Assembly (NCBI RefSeq): GCF_003688995.1
Contig: NZ_PENI01000034.1
Location: 46,400 to 110,399 of the forward strand
DNA: 64,000 nucleotides
Reading direction: 5' to 3'
DNA from: Streptomyces shenzhenensis
GTDB taxonomy: Bacteria > Actinomycetota > Actinomycetes > Streptomycetales > Streptomycetaceae
Of this stretch, positions 50,698-59,168 are shown one piece after another; within the stretch, counting starts at the first letter, position 1; every line of letters begins with the position of its first letter. Both the position numbers and the translations under genes were made by a program. The notes below the pieces were generated by a model. It made no database searches and was not told where the DNA came from. It saw nothing but the letters and a program-made list of their open reading frames with translations.

Positions 50698-51750
50698 ATG
50701 AGCCAGATGAAGTCCGTACAGACCGCCGGTACGAACCAGGTCGACGTGGTGGATGTCGACCGTCCGGTGCCCGGCCCGAAGGACGCTCTCGTCCGCATCC
50801 GTGCCTGCGGAGTCTGCGGTACCGACGTGGCCTTCCTGCACATGGGCGGCATGCCCGCCCGCGCCCACCTGGGCGGCGACCTGGTCCCGATCCCCCTCGG
50901 CCACGAACCGGCCGGCGAGGTCGTCGAGGTCGGCGCGGACGTCACGGGCCTGAAGGCCGGCGACCGGGTCGTCGTCAACCCGCAGGCCGCACCCACCGGG
51001 ATCATCGGCTGCGGCGGCCGCTACGGCGGCATGAGCGAATATCTGCTCATCGAGAACGCCGAGGTCGGCACGAGCGTCGCAGTGTTCCCCGACACCGTCC
51101 CCTTCGATGTCGCCTCGCTGAACGAGCCGATGGCGGTGGCGCGGCACGCGGTCAACCGCTCGCAGGCGAAGCCGACCGACAAGGTCGTCGTCCTCGGCGC
51201 CGGGCCCATCGGTCTGGGCGCGGCGATCTGGCTGAAGCTGCGCGGAGTCGAGCATGTCGTGGTCGTCGACATCATTCCCTCCCGGCTGGAGAAGGCGCTG
51301 GCCGTCGGCGCGGACGCGGTGCTCGACTCTGCGGAGGAGGACGTCACCGCACGCCTGACCGAGCTGCACGGCGAGGCCGCCAACGCGCTCGGCCAGCCCC
51401 GGCCGGGCACCGACATCTACATCGACGCCGCCGGTGCCGCCGCCGTCTTCAACACCGTGGTCGACAACGCCAAATGGCACGCCAAGCTGGTCATGGTCGC
51501 CGTCCACAAGAAGGGCTCCGACATCGATCTCGGTGGCATGCTGCGCAGCGAGCTGACCCTCGTCCCCTCCCAGGGCTACCCGACGGAGATCTTCGAGGTC
51601 ACCCCCGACCTCGTCGAGCACCAGAGCCGCTTCGCCCAACTGATCAGCCATCGTGTGCCCTTCACGGAGGTCGAGCGGGCCTACGCGCTCGCCCTCACCC
51701 CGGGGGCCGCCGAGAAGGTCGTCGTCACCTTCGACGACGTAGCCGAGTAG
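50698..51750 (+). CDS. Zinc-binding alcohol dehydrogenase-like protein (threonine/polyol type)
   Basis: A 350-residue medium-chain dehydrogenase. Catalytic zinc motifs CGVCGTDVAFLHMGG and GHEPAGEVVEVGAD are present, as is the Rossmann motif VVLGAGPIGLGAAIWLKLRG. The four-Cys structural zinc loop is absent; the region reads NPQAAPTGIIGCGGRYGGMS. This places it with sorbitol or threonine-type rather than class III enzymes. An AGAAAGGA site lies about 11 bases upstream of ATG 50698. It would oxidise a secondary alcohol or amino alcohol with NAD(P). The neighbours do not reveal the substrate. Confidence 0.88.
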   Translation: MSQMKSVQTAGTNQVDVVDVDRPVPGPKDALVRIRACGVCGTDVAFLHMGGMPARAHLGGDLVPIPLGHEPAGEVVEVGADVTGLKAGDRVVVNPQAAPTGIIGCGGRYGGMSEYLLIENAEVGTSVAVFPDTVPFDVASLNEPMAVARHAVNRSQAKPTDKVVVLGAGPIGLGAAIWLKLRGVEHVVVVDIIPSRLEKALAVGADAVLDSAEEDVTARLTELHGEAANALGQPRPGTDIYIDAAGAAAVFNTVVDNAKWHAKLVMVAVHKKGSDIDLGGMLRSELTLVPSQGYPTEIFEVTPDLVEHQSRFAQLISHRVPFTEVERAYALALTPGAAEKVVVTFDDVAE

Positions 51751-51893
51751 CCGAGCGGACGAGCAGCGCACGGACGGCGGAGGGCGACTCGGGATCCCGG
51801 GCAACCCTTCGGCCCGTACGGAAGTACTGCCGCGCCGTCGCGCCTCCCGAGGGGCGCCCCGCCCGCGATCACCCACCGGACAGAAGACCTCCC

Positions 51894-53114
51894 ATGATCG
51901 ACAGCCTGCAGCGGTACCTGTACTCACACCCCCGCACCGTCGATGCGGCGCTCGCCGCCGGCTGCCTCGCCGGCTCCTGTCCTGCGGGCCTGGTCACGCT
52001 CCCGGGACACGATCTCGCCGTCCCGTGGTGGCCCGTCGTCCTGCTCTCCGCCATCTCGTGCGTCGCCCTGATGTGGCGCCGCACCCGCCCCCGTACGGCG
52101 TCGGCCGTGGCCCTCGGGTGCGCCACAGCCACGGCCGTGCTCGGGTACCTCGTCACGGTCCTGCTGCTGGGGCCCGTACTGGTCGCGCTGTTCTCGCTGG
52201 CCGTCCGCACCGACCGCCGGACCGCGAACACCTTCGCGGTCACCGGTATCGCGGTGCTGACCTGTACGACGTTGATCACCGGGCCTGCCTACGCGCCTCT
52301 GGTCCTCAACCTGCTCGGCCCGGCCTTCTGGCTGTTGTTGCCGACGTCGCTGGGTACCGTGGCCCGGCTGCGCAGGGCCTGTCTCGAAGCCGTGCGGGTC
52401 CGGGCCGAGCACGCCGAGCGGACCCGGGACGAGGAGGCGCGGCGCCGGGTCGCCGAGGAGCGCTTGCGCATCGCCCGTGATCTGCACGACGTCGTCGCCC
52501 ATCACCTCGTACTGGTCAAGGTCCAGGCGGATGCGGTCGCCCGTTTCCTGCCGGCCCGGCCGGAGGAGGCCGGGCGCCTTGCCACGGAACTCACAGGCCC
52601 GGCTTCCTCCGCGTTGCGCGAGCTCAAAGCCACCGTCGGGCTGCTGCGCGGCCCGGATGACGCGGGGGAGGCGGATCCGGCAGCTCCCGGCCTGGCCCGG
52701 CTCCCTGAGCTGATCGCCTCCTTCCGGGGCGCCGGCCTCACGGTCACCGTCAGCGAGGAGGGAGAGCCACGGCCGCTCACGACCGGAGCGGATCTCACCG
52801 CGTACCGCATCGTGCAGGAAGCGCTCACGAACGTCACCAAGCACGCCACCACCCGCTCCGCCGAGGTCCGGCTCGTCCATGCCGACGACCGGCTGGTCAT
52901 CACCATCGCCAACCGCAGTGCCGGACGGCCCTGCTCCCCCGCCTCGCGCGGCGGCTTCGGGCTCATCGGTATGCGCGAGCGCGCCCGCTCCGTGGGCGGC
53001 CGGCTGTACGCCGGCCCTCGGCCGCAGGGCGGGTTCGAAGTCGTCGCGGAACTGCCCCTGGCCCGTACCGCCGCCGCGGCCACCGAGGCGGCCCACCCAC
53101 CAGTAATTACTTGA
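51894..53114 (+). CDS. NarL-type histidine kinase without adjacent response regulator
   Basis: A 406-residue sensor kinase. Four or five N-terminal transmembrane helices are followed by a HisKA_3 dimerisation helix with the phospho-acceptor His198 in RDLHDVVAHHL. The ATPase domain has ayRIVQEALTNVTKHA (N box; first residues read AYR) and GFGLIGMRERARSVGG. The G1 DxGxG box is degenerate (IANRSAGRP). No response regulator gene is adjacent, which is unusual for this class. The stop codon TGA 53112-53114 lies inside the left arm of a large palindrome that belongs to the next gene, suggesting that the end of this gene was fused here by rearrangement. Confidence 0.85.
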   Translation: MIDSLQRYLYSHPRTVDAALAAGCLAGSCPAGLVTLPGHDLAVPWWPVVLLSAISCVALMWRRTRPRTASAVALGCATATAVLGYLVTVLLLGPVLVALFSLAVRTDRRTANTFAVTGIAVLTCTTLITGPAYAPLVLNLLGPAFWLLLPTSLGTVARLRRACLEAVRVRAEHAERTRDEEARRRVAEERLRIARDLHDVVAHHLVLVKVQADAVARFLPARPEEAGRLATELTGPASSALRELKATVGLLRGPDDAGEADPAAPGLARLPELIASFRGAGLTVTVSEEGEPRPLTTGADLTAYRIVQEALTNVTKHATTRSAEVRLVHADDRLVITIANRSAGRPCSPASRGGFGLIGMRERARSVGGRLYAGPRPQGGFEVVAELPLARTAAAATEAAHPPVIT

Positions 53115-53147
53115 CTCAGGCAATCTATTATGCTTGCGTGAGTCAAG
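53110..53147. promoter_or_regulatory. MarR-type inverted-repeat operator of the MFS gene
   Basis: CTTGACTCA (53110-53118) and TGAGTCAAG (53139-53147) are perfect arms around an A/T-rich centre (TATTATGCT). Each half extends into a second, weaker TTGC...GCAA symmetry, as in MarR-family sites. It lies 36 bp before the MFS start. No MarR gene is nearby. Confidence 0.6.
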
Positions 53148-53182
53148 CAAGCCAGCTCGAATCTGACGGAGGCTCCCCCGCC

Positions 53183-54667
53183 ATGTCCCACACTTCTGCC
53201 CGACCCGCCGACACGGGGACGTCAGCCCCGCCGAAGGCCAACGCCGTGGTGGCGGTGCTCGCCCTCGCCGGGATCGTCGTCTCGCTGATGCAGACCCTGG
53301 TCATCCCGATCGTCCCGGAGCTCCCCCGGCTCCTGAACGCCTCCGCCTCGAACACCGCCTGGGCGGTCACCGCCACGCTGCTCGCCGCCTCCGTCGCCAC
53401 CCCGGTCGTGGGCCGGCTCGGCGACATGATCGGCAAGCGGCGGATGCTGCTGGTCAGCATCGTCCTGCTGGTCGCCGGTTCGGTGGTGTGCGCGCTCGCC
53501 GATTCGCTCGTCCCGATGATCATCGGCCGCACCCTGCAGGGCCTGGCGGCTGCCGTCGTCCCGCTGGGCATCAGCATCATGCGTGACGCGCTGCCCGCCG
53601 AGAAGCTGGCCGGGGCCACCGCGTTGATGAGCGCGTCGCTCGGCGTCGGTGGCGCGCTCGGCCTGCCCGCCGCCGCGTTCATCGCCGACAACTGGGACTG
53701 GCACCTCCTGTTCTGGACCTCTGCCGTCCTCGGCGCGCTCTCGCTGATCCTGGTGCTCGTCGTCGTACCGGAGTCCAAGGTGCGCACCGGTGGCCGCTTC
53801 GACCTGGTCGGCTCGCTCGGTCTGTCCGCCGGTCTGGTCTCGCTGCTGCTGACCGTCTCCAAGGGCGGCGACTGGGGCTGGACCTCCGGCACCACCCTCG
53901 GCCTGGGCGCCGCCGCCGTCGTGATCCTGCTGACCTGGGGCTGGTGGGAGCTGCGCACCCGGCAGCCGCTGGTCGACCTGCGCACCACCGCCCGCCGTCA
54001 GGTGCTGTTCACGAACCTCGCCTCGGTCGCGCTCGGCTTCTCGATGTTCGCGATGTCCCTGGTCCTGCCGCAGCTCCTGCAGCTGCCCACCCAGACCGGC
54101 TACGGCCTGGGCAGGTCCATGCTGGCCGTGGGACTGGTGCTCGCCCCGCAGGGTCTGGTCATGATGGCCATGTCCGCCGTGTCGGCGGGCGTCACCAAGG
54201 CCAAGGGCCCCAAGGTCACCCTCATGATCGGCGCGCTGATCGTGGCCTCCGGCTACGCCCTGAACATCCTGCTGATGTCCGAGGTCTGGCACCTCGTCCT
54301 GGTCTCCTGCATCATCGGCGGCGGCGTCGGCTTCACCTACGGGGCCCTGCCCGCCCTGATCATGGGCGCCGTCGACCACTCCCAGACCGGCGCGGCCAAC
54401 AGCCTCAACACCCTGATGCGCTCCCTGGGAACGTCCTTCGCCAGCGCCATCGCCGGCGTCGTCCTCGCCCAGATGACCATCGACTTCGGTGGCCACGCGC
54501 TGCCCTCGGAGAACGCGTTCAAGGTCATCATGGCCATCGGCTCCGCGGCCGCCCTGCTGGCCTTCCTCGCCGCCACCTTCATCCCCGGCAGGCGCGCCGC
54601 CGTCCAGCCGGCACCGGCTGCCGAGACCCCGGTGCCCGCGGCACAGACCGCGCGCGACGCGGTCTGA
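53183..54667 (+). CDS. MFS drug-efflux transporter (DHA2, 14-helix)
   Basis: A 494-residue exporter with about 14 transmembrane helices. Motif A is RLGDMIGKRRMLL and motif C is MSASLGVGGALGLPAAAFI, both typical of the EmrB/QacA group. ATG 53183 follows a GGAGG site; a longer frame reaches back into the operator. It probably exports a drug or dye-like compound and is controlled through the palindrome directly upstream. The adjacent histidine kinase is unlikely to be its usual partner. Confidence 0.9.
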   Translation: MSHTSARPADTGTSAPPKANAVVAVLALAGIVVSLMQTLVIPIVPELPRLLNASASNTAWAVTATLLAASVATPVVGRLGDMIGKRRMLLVSIVLLVAGSVVCALADSLVPMIIGRTLQGLAAAVVPLGISIMRDALPAEKLAGATALMSASLGVGGALGLPAAAFIADNWDWHLLFWTSAVLGALSLILVLVVVPESKVRTGGRFDLVGSLGLSAGLVSLLLTVSKGGDWGWTSGTTLGLGAAAVVILLTWGWWELRTRQPLVDLRTTARRQVLFTNLASVALGFSMFAMSLVLPQLLQLPTQTGYGLGRSMLAVGLVLAPQGLVMMAMSAVSAGVTKAKGPKVTLMIGALIVASGYALNILLMSEVWHLVLVSCIIGGGVGFTYGALPALIMGAVDHSQTGAANSLNTLMRSLGTSFASAIAGVVLAQMTIDFGGHALPSENAFKVIMAIGSAAALLAFLAATFIPGRRAAVQPAPAAETPVPAAQTARDAV

Positions 54668-54700
54668 GGCGGGGCGACAGTTCTCCGCCCGGGGGAAACC

Positions 54701-55399
54701 ATGACATCGGCATCCTCGTCGAAGCCGGGAACGGCGCACGCGACGCGTCGTACGGACCTGGCGGAGCCCTTCCGCACGCCGGCTGCGCCTGGTCCGCTCG
54801 CTTCCTTCCTCCGGTTCGTCCTGTGCGGCGGGGGTGTCGGACTCGCCTGTGGCCCGGCGGTGGCGCTGCTCGCCCTGTCGGTGCCCTGGGCGGTGGCCAA
54901 TGCGGTGGTCACCGTCGCCTCCACCCTTCTGTGCACGGAGCTGCACGCCCGCTTCACCTTCGGGACCGGCCGGCGGGCCGGGTGGCGGCAGCACGGGCAG
55001 TCCGCCGGGTCGGCCACGGCCGCGTACGCGGTGACCTCGGGCGCCATGCTCGTACTGCACACCCTGCAGCCGTCCCCCGGGGCGGCGTGGGAACAGGTCG
55101 TCTACCTCAGTGCCTCCGGGCTCGCCGGGATCGGGCGGTTCCTGGTGCTCCGCCTGTTCGTCTTCGCCGGCCGCAAGCAGGCCGTCCGGCCGGCACCGGG
55201 CCAGGAGCCCCGGGCCGCCGAACGGTCGATCGTCCGGCACATCGGCCGGGAACAGACGCTCCGCGCCCGTTCGCCGGCAGGGAGCACGGCAGCAGCGGGC
55301 GGGTACGCCGGACGGCCCTCACGGGGACGTCATGCATCCGAACCCCATGCGGCCGGCGTGCCGCCGGAACACGCCACCGCCGGGTCCACGCGGTGCTGA
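54701..55399 (+). CDS. GtrA-like membrane protein
   Basis: A 232-residue protein with four membrane segments in its first 165 residues: LRFVLCGGGVGLACGPAVAL, VANAVVTVASTLLC, then two more ending LVLRLFVFAGRK. This fits the GtrA family of small flippase-like proteins for polyisoprenyl-linked sugars. The C-terminal 65 residues are basic and disordered, longer than normal. The residue pattern FLRFVLCGGGVG at the start is the family signature. A role in cell-surface glycan export is possible, but no glycosyltransferase is adjacent. Confidence 0.8.
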   Translation: MTSASSSKPGTAHATRRTDLAEPFRTPAAPGPLASFLRFVLCGGGVGLACGPAVALLALSVPWAVANAVVTVASTLLCTELHARFTFGTGRRAGWRQHGQSAGSATAAYAVTSGAMLVLHTLQPSPGAAWEQVVYLSASGLAGIGRFLVLRLFVFAGRKQAVRPAPGQEPRAAERSIVRHIGREQTLRARSPAGSTAAAGGYAGRPSRGRHASEPHAAGVPPEHATAGSTRC

Positions 55400-55510
55400 C
55401 CTGCCTGGCCCACATGCCCCGCACCTGACCCGACCGGCTTCGCAGACCGCTCGCCCACCGGCCCGGGAGCCTCGTTCCGCGCTTCGCCGGGGAAATGCGG
55501 CCCTGACTTG

Positions 55511-55960
55511 ATGGGGACGCTGCCGGATGTCTGGGTCGCGGATGCTTCGGTCGAGGACTGGCAGGCGGTCCTCGACCTGGCCGCAAGCAGCGGCTGGAGG
55601 TGTGAGTACCGCGAGGGCGATGTCGCCATGGCGGTACCGCCGGCTGAGCGGGTGCTGTCCCGAGCTGCGGATGCCGAGTGCCCGAGTCTGCGTGTCTGGC
55701 CTGTTCCCGAGGTCCTGGCGGTCTTTCGGTTTCTGTCGGACGACGCGATCGACTTCGACGTGGACTTGCGGGAGGTGCAGGGGCAGGAGCGGCTGGACGT
55801 GTTGTGTGGGTTGTTCTCTGCCATCGGGCGGCGGCTCGGCAAGGCGGTGTTGATGTCGGCGGAAGGAGGGAGGCGTCCGGTGCTCGGGGTCGACGTGACG
55901 GCGGACCGGGTGGTGCTGACCGCTGCCAGAGGGGGCCGTGCCGTCGGGAGCAGGCAATAG
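55511..55960 (+). CDS. Conserved Streptomyces protein, unknown function
   Basis: A 149-residue soluble protein (ATG 55511; a TTG three bases earlier is an alternative). It contains VEDWQAVLDLAASSGWRCEY, then ADAECPSLRVWPVPEVLAVF, and IDFDVDLREVQGQERLDVLC. I know similar Streptomyces hypothetical proteins, but no function. There is no signal peptide or membrane segment, and no catalytic motif stands out. It is followed by a metal-sensor operon. Confidence 0.75.
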   Translation: MGTLPDVWVADASVEDWQAVLDLAASSGWRCEYREGDVAMAVPPAERVLSRAADAECPSLRVWPVPEVLAVFRFLSDDAIDFDVDLREVQGQERLDVLCGLFSAIGRRLGKAVLMSAEGGRRPVLGVDVTADRVVLTAARGGRAVGSRQ

Positions 55961-55969
55961 TTCATGGCT

Positions 55970-55983
55970 TCCTGAATTCAGGA
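55970..55983. promoter_or_regulatory. Operator of the CmtR-like regulator, with promoter
   Basis: TCCTGAATTCAGGA is a perfect 14-bp palindrome. A TACTCT -10 candidate follows at 55991-55996, seven bases before ATG 56003, the spacing of leaderless Streptomyces promoters. Binding here would block the -35 region. Confidence 0.7.
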
Positions 55984-56002
55984 TGTGCTGTACTCTCCTG
56001 GC

Positions 56003-56338
56003 ATGCTTACCGTGGCGTCGGAGATCGACACTCTCGCGCGTTTCGGCCGTGCGCTGGCCGACCCCATCCGCTGCCGTCTGCTGCTCGCGCTGCGCGAGGC
56101 ACCGGCACACCCCTCCGATCTGGCGGACGCCCTGGGGATTTCCCGTACGCGTCTGTCGAACCATCTGGCGTGCCTGCGGGACTGCGGCCTCGTCGTCGCC
56201 GTGCCGGTGGGCCGCCGCACCCGGTACGAACTGGCGGACGAGCGGTTGGGGCACGCCCTGGACGATCTGCGCAGCGCCGTCGTGGCCGTTGCCGCGGACC
56301 GCACCTGTCCGGACGCGGCGGGCAAGGACTGCTGCTGA
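56003..56338 (+). CDS. ArsR/SmtB-family metal sensor (CmtR type)
   Basis: A 111-residue winged-helix repressor. The recognition helix is ISRTRLSNHLACLRDCGLVV with the Cys-x3-Cys (CLRDC) metal ligands that CmtR uses in its DNA-binding helix. The C-terminal CPDAAGKDCC supplies further thiols, as does Cys102 in CmtR. Known CmtR proteins release DNA on Cd or Pb binding. No Shine-Dalgarno; the transcript is probably leaderless. The stop overlaps the efflux gene start by one base. Confidence 0.88.
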   Translation: MLTVASEIDTLARFGRALADPIRCRLLLALREAPAHPSDLADALGISRTRLSNHLACLRDCGLVVAVPVGRRTRYELADERLGHALDDLRSAVVAVAADRTCPDAAGKDCC

Positions 56339-57057
56339 TGACGGCCGCCGATGTGCCTCCTCGACCGGCCCCGGCCCGGCGGGAAACGCTGACGCGACGC
56401 GTACGGCTGCTGGTCACGGCGACGATCGCCTACAACGTGATCGAGGCCGTGGTCGCGCTCGCCGCCGGGGCGTCGGCCTCCTCGACCGCGCTGATCGGTT
56501 TCGGCCTGGATTCGCTGGTGGAGGTGTCGTCGGCCGCGGCGGTCGCCTGGCAGTTCTCCGCACGGGACCACACGGTCCGTGCGGCGCGGGAGAAGAAGAC
56601 GCTGAGGATCATCGCCGTGTCCTTCTTCGCCCTGGCCGGGTATGTCACGGTCGACGCGATGCGCGCGCTCACCGGCAGGGGAGAGGCCGGCCCCACGACC
56701 ACCGGCATCGTGCTGGCGGCCGTGTCCCTGGCCGTCATGCCGTTCCTGTCCGCGGCGCAGCGCCGTGCCGGCCGTGAGCTGGGCTCCGCCTCGGCGGTCG
56801 CGGACTCCCGACAGACCCTGCTCTGCACCTACTTGTCCGCCGTGCTGCTGCTCGGGCTCCTGGCCAACGCCACGCTCGGGTGGTCGTGGGCCGACCCCCT
56901 GGCCGCCCTGGTGATCGCCGCTGTCGCGGTCAAGGAGGGCCGGGCGGCGTGGCGGGGTGACGGCTGTTGTGCGTCGCCCGGCCCGAGCGTGGTCAGCACC
57001 GTCGGCCGGGAGGGCGCTGGGCGCGGCTGCGACCTGGGGTGTCCGTGCTGCGCCTGA
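56338..57057 (+). CDS. Cation diffusion facilitator-like metal transporter
   Basis: A 239-residue protein with six hydrophobic segments. TM2 contains FGLDSLVEVSSAAAVAWQF and a TM5 counterpart contains VADSRQTLLCTYLSAVLLL, the Asp-rich helices of CDF transporters; the usual HxxxD in TM5 is replaced by DxxxT. A Cys-rich tail (GDGCCASPGP, CDLGCPCCA) could bind soft metals. It has no long C-terminal cytoplasmic domain. Together with the CmtR-type sensor, the substrate is probably Cd, Pb or Zn; this is inferred from the thiol ligands. Confidence 0.82.
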   Translation: MTAADVPPRPAPARRETLTRRVRLLVTATIAYNVIEAVVALAAGASASSTALIGFGLDSLVEVSSAAAVAWQFSARDHTVRAAREKKTLRIIAVSFFALAGYVTVDAMRALTGRGEAGPTTTGIVLAAVSLAVMPFLSAAQRRAGRELGSASAVADSRQTLLCTYLSAVLLLGLLANATLGWSWADPLAALVIAAVAVKEGRAAWRGDGCCASPGPSVVSTVGREGAGRGCDLGCPCCA

Positions 57058-57121
57058 CGGCCGGCCGGGCGAGCGGGGCATCCGGGCGGCGCCGCGGTGT
57101 GCCGCGCGTCGGCTGCCGGTG

Positions 57122-57631
57122 TCAGCGGCCGGTGGATCCGTCGATCTGCTCGCGGAGTATGTCGGCGTGCCCGGCGTGCCGGCCGGTCTCCTCGATCATG
57201 TGCACCAGGACCCAGCGCATCGACGGTGCCGGCCCCGGACGCGCTGCGCGCGGGGCGGTGAGGGTCAGATCCGGGCAGGCGTCGATGACCTGGTTCGCTC
57301 GCTCGACGGTCTTCCGGTAGTCGGCGAGCACGCTGTCGACGGTGTCCGTCGCGGACGGCCGCATGGTCGCGGGCCAGTGGCCGACGTCCTCACCGAGGAA
57401 GTAGAACCGTTCGACGCACGCCAGATGCTTGAGCAGCCCGAGAAGGCTGGTGCCCGAGGGCACTCCGCCCGTTCGGACGTCCGGTTCCGGCGCGCCCGTG
57501 ACCTTGTCCGCGACCGCGTTCCGCAGATAGTCGAGGAAGCCCCGCAGGACGGCCTTCTCGTCCGCGCCGGTCCGCGGAGGTCCGGTGTCCCTCGCCCGAG
57601 TCCGGGTTCGCTGCGCACGGTGTTCTGACAT
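57122..57631 (-). CDS. DinB-family protein
   Basis: A 169-residue four-helix-bundle protein of the DinB/DUF664 type. Metal-ligand His residues are in LLGLLKHLACVERFYFLGED and the C-terminal HMIEETGRHAGHADILRE, giving the HxxxxxxxHxxxH pattern. Some family members are thiol-dependent (mycothiol or bacillithiol) transferases; others are unknown. The Arg-rich first 20 residues are not conserved, so the true start may be downstream. Confidence 0.85.
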   Translation of the reverse strand: MSEHRAQRTRTRARDTGPPRTGADEKAVLRGFLDYLRNAVADKVTGAPEPDVRTGGVPSGTSLLGLLKHLACVERFYFLGEDVGHWPATMRPSATDTVDSVLADYRKTVERANQVIDACPDLTLTAPRAARPGPAPSMRWVLVHMIEETGRHAGHADILREQIDGSTGR

Positions 57632-57673
57632 CGGGTCACTCCGTTCCGGCGTGCTGCCGTGCGGTTCGGCCGG

Positions 57674-58351
57674 TCATCCGGCGGTCGCCTGGACGAGCAG
57701 GACGTTGTCGATGACGGTGGCGGACTCACCGGCGGGTCCGGTGGCCCGGCGGCGGGGCATGTCGGCGCGCAGGACGGACCAGTGCGCGGGGTCGAGATCG
57801 AGTTCGGCGGCGATCTCGTCGGGGGTGGGGTAGTGGATGTCGGGGTCCTGGTTCCATGACCAGGGCGCGGTGGAGCCGTGGTCGACGATCAGCAGGAGAC
57901 CACCGGGGCGCAGCGCCCGTGCGGCGGTGCGCAGCACGTGGCCGCGGGGCAGCGCGAACGGGGTGTGGAAGTACTGGGCGGAGACGAGGTCGAACCGGCC
58001 GGCCGGGAAGCTCCTGGCCAGGTCGTGCTGTTCGGCGGCGACCCGGTCCGCGACGCCGAGATCGCGGGCGTGTTCCCGGACCCGTTCGACGGCGGTGGTG
58101 GAGATGTCCACGGCGGTGACGTGCCAGCCGTGCCGGGCGAGCCAGAGCGCGTCGCCGCCGGCGCCGCAGCCCAGGTCGAGGGCGGCGCCGGGGCGCAGCG
58201 GTGCGGCGGTCTCGGCGAGCAGCGGGTTGACGCGTGCGCTCCCGGTGCGCCGGCCGCGGTGGTGCCGCTCCCAGAACAGCTCGGCGTCCTCGCCCGCAGT
58301 CCCCTGGTCGCTCGCGGCGCCGGTGTCGGATCGGCGTCGGGTGGAATCCAT
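57674..58351 (-). CDS. Class I SAM-dependent methyltransferase
   Basis: A 225-residue methyltransferase. Motif I is ALDLGCGAGGDALWLARHGW, motif II acidic residue is in HVTAVDISTTAVER, and a later RFDLVSAQYFHTPF carries motif IV. The fold resembles thiopurine or tellurite-type methyltransferases, but the acceptor is unknown. ATG 58351 follows AAAGGA. It is divergent from an XRE-cupin regulator with 133 bp between starts, suggesting control by that regulator. Confidence 0.9.
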   Translation of the reverse strand: MDSTRRRSDTGAASDQGTAGEDAELFWERHHRGRRTGSARVNPLLAETAAPLRPGAALDLGCGAGGDALWLARHGWHVTAVDISTTAVERVREHARDLGVADRVAAEQHDLARSFPAGRFDLVSAQYFHTPFALPRGHVLRTAARALRPGGLLLIVDHGSTAPWSWNQDPDIHYPTPDEIAAELDLDPAHWSVLRADMPRRRATGPAGESATVIDNVLLVQATAG

Positions 58352-58448
58352 CTGAGGTGTCCTTTCGTCGGCCGGTGTGCCGGGCGTGCGTCGATCCACG
58401 CCTCGGGCGCCGGTCAGGTACCGACAGCATCGGCGCGGCTGTTTCGCG

Positions 58449-58474
58449 CTTGCAAGAAAAGTTGCGGATCCGCA
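58449..58474. promoter_or_regulatory. Palindromes in the methyltransferase/XRE divergent promoter
   Basis: CTTGCAAG (58449-58456) and TGCGGATCCGCA (58463-58474), perfect palindromes. GCAA-N6-TTGC (58452-58465) overlaps both. This is close to the XRE start (58485), a natural site for its product to bind. Confidence 0.5.
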
Positions 58475-58484
58475 TCATCGAGCC

Positions 58485-59063
58485 ATGGACCATCCCACGG
58501 AAGACGTTCTGGCCGGAGTCGGACCGCGGCTGCGCGCCCTGCGCCGCGCGCGCAATGCCACGCTGGCGGCGCTGGCGGACGAGACCGGCCTCACCGCGAG
58601 CACCCTGTCCCGCCTCGAGAACGGCAGGCTCCGCCCCACGCTGGAGCAGTTGCTGCCGCTGGCCCGGGCGTACGGCGTCCCGCTCGACGATCTCGTCGCG
58701 GCGCCGCCCACCGGCGACCCGCGCATCCATCTGCGGCCGGTGCGGCGGTCCGGGCTGGTGATGGTGCCACTGACCCGGCGGGCCGGCGGTGTCCAGGCCT
58801 ACAAGGTGATCTATCCGCCCGCCGGCCGGGCATCCACGACGCACCTGCAGACCCATGAGGGATACGAGTGGTTCTACGTCCTCGACGGAGACGTCAGGTT
58901 CGTGCTCGGCGAGCAGGAGTTCCGGCTCGGCGCCGGCGAGGCCGCGGAGTTCGACACCCGCGTTCCGCACTGGATCGGCAGCGCAGGCAGCCGGCCCACG
59001 GAGCTGCTCGCCCTGTTCGGCCCGCAGGGCGAGCGCGTACATATGGCACCGTCCGGGCACTGA
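58485..59063 (+). CDS. XRE-family regulator with cupin domain
   Basis: A 192-residue regulator. The helix-turn-helix is ATLAALADETGLTASTLSRL followed by ENGRLRPTLEQLLPLARAYG. The C-terminal cupin barrel has THLQTHEGYEWFYVLDGDVR, with the metal-binding HxH/E pattern, and VPHWIGSAGS. Such regulators sense small molecules through the cupin. ATG 58485 is preceded by the palindromes listed above. It probably controls the divergent methyltransferase gene and itself. Confidence 0.9.
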   Translation: MDHPTEDVLAGVGPRLRALRRARNATLAALADETGLTASTLSRLENGRLRPTLEQLLPLARAYGVPLDDLVAAPPTGDPRIHLRPVRRSGLVMVPLTRRAGGVQAYKVIYPPAGRASTTHLQTHEGYEWFYVLDGDVRFVLGEQEFRLGAGEAAEFDTRVPHWIGSAGSRPTELLALFGPQGERVHMAPSGH

Positions 59064-59168
59064 CCGGCTCCACCCTGCCCCGATCGTGTTCGACGTTCGG
59101 GGGCGCTGTCGAGCCGGGACTCCGCCTCGGGCATCCTGGTGAGGTCGGCGCGTCGGTGAAGGGGGGCT

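Noticed and set aside
51894..53114. A complete two-component pair at the kinase
   Set aside because: No response-regulator receiver domain was found on either side; the next gene is an MFS exporter.
53111..53134. TTGACT and TATTAT or TATGCT as a sigma-70 promoter
   Set aside because: Spacers of 9 or 12 bases are too short; the TTGACT is better explained as part of the inverted repeat.
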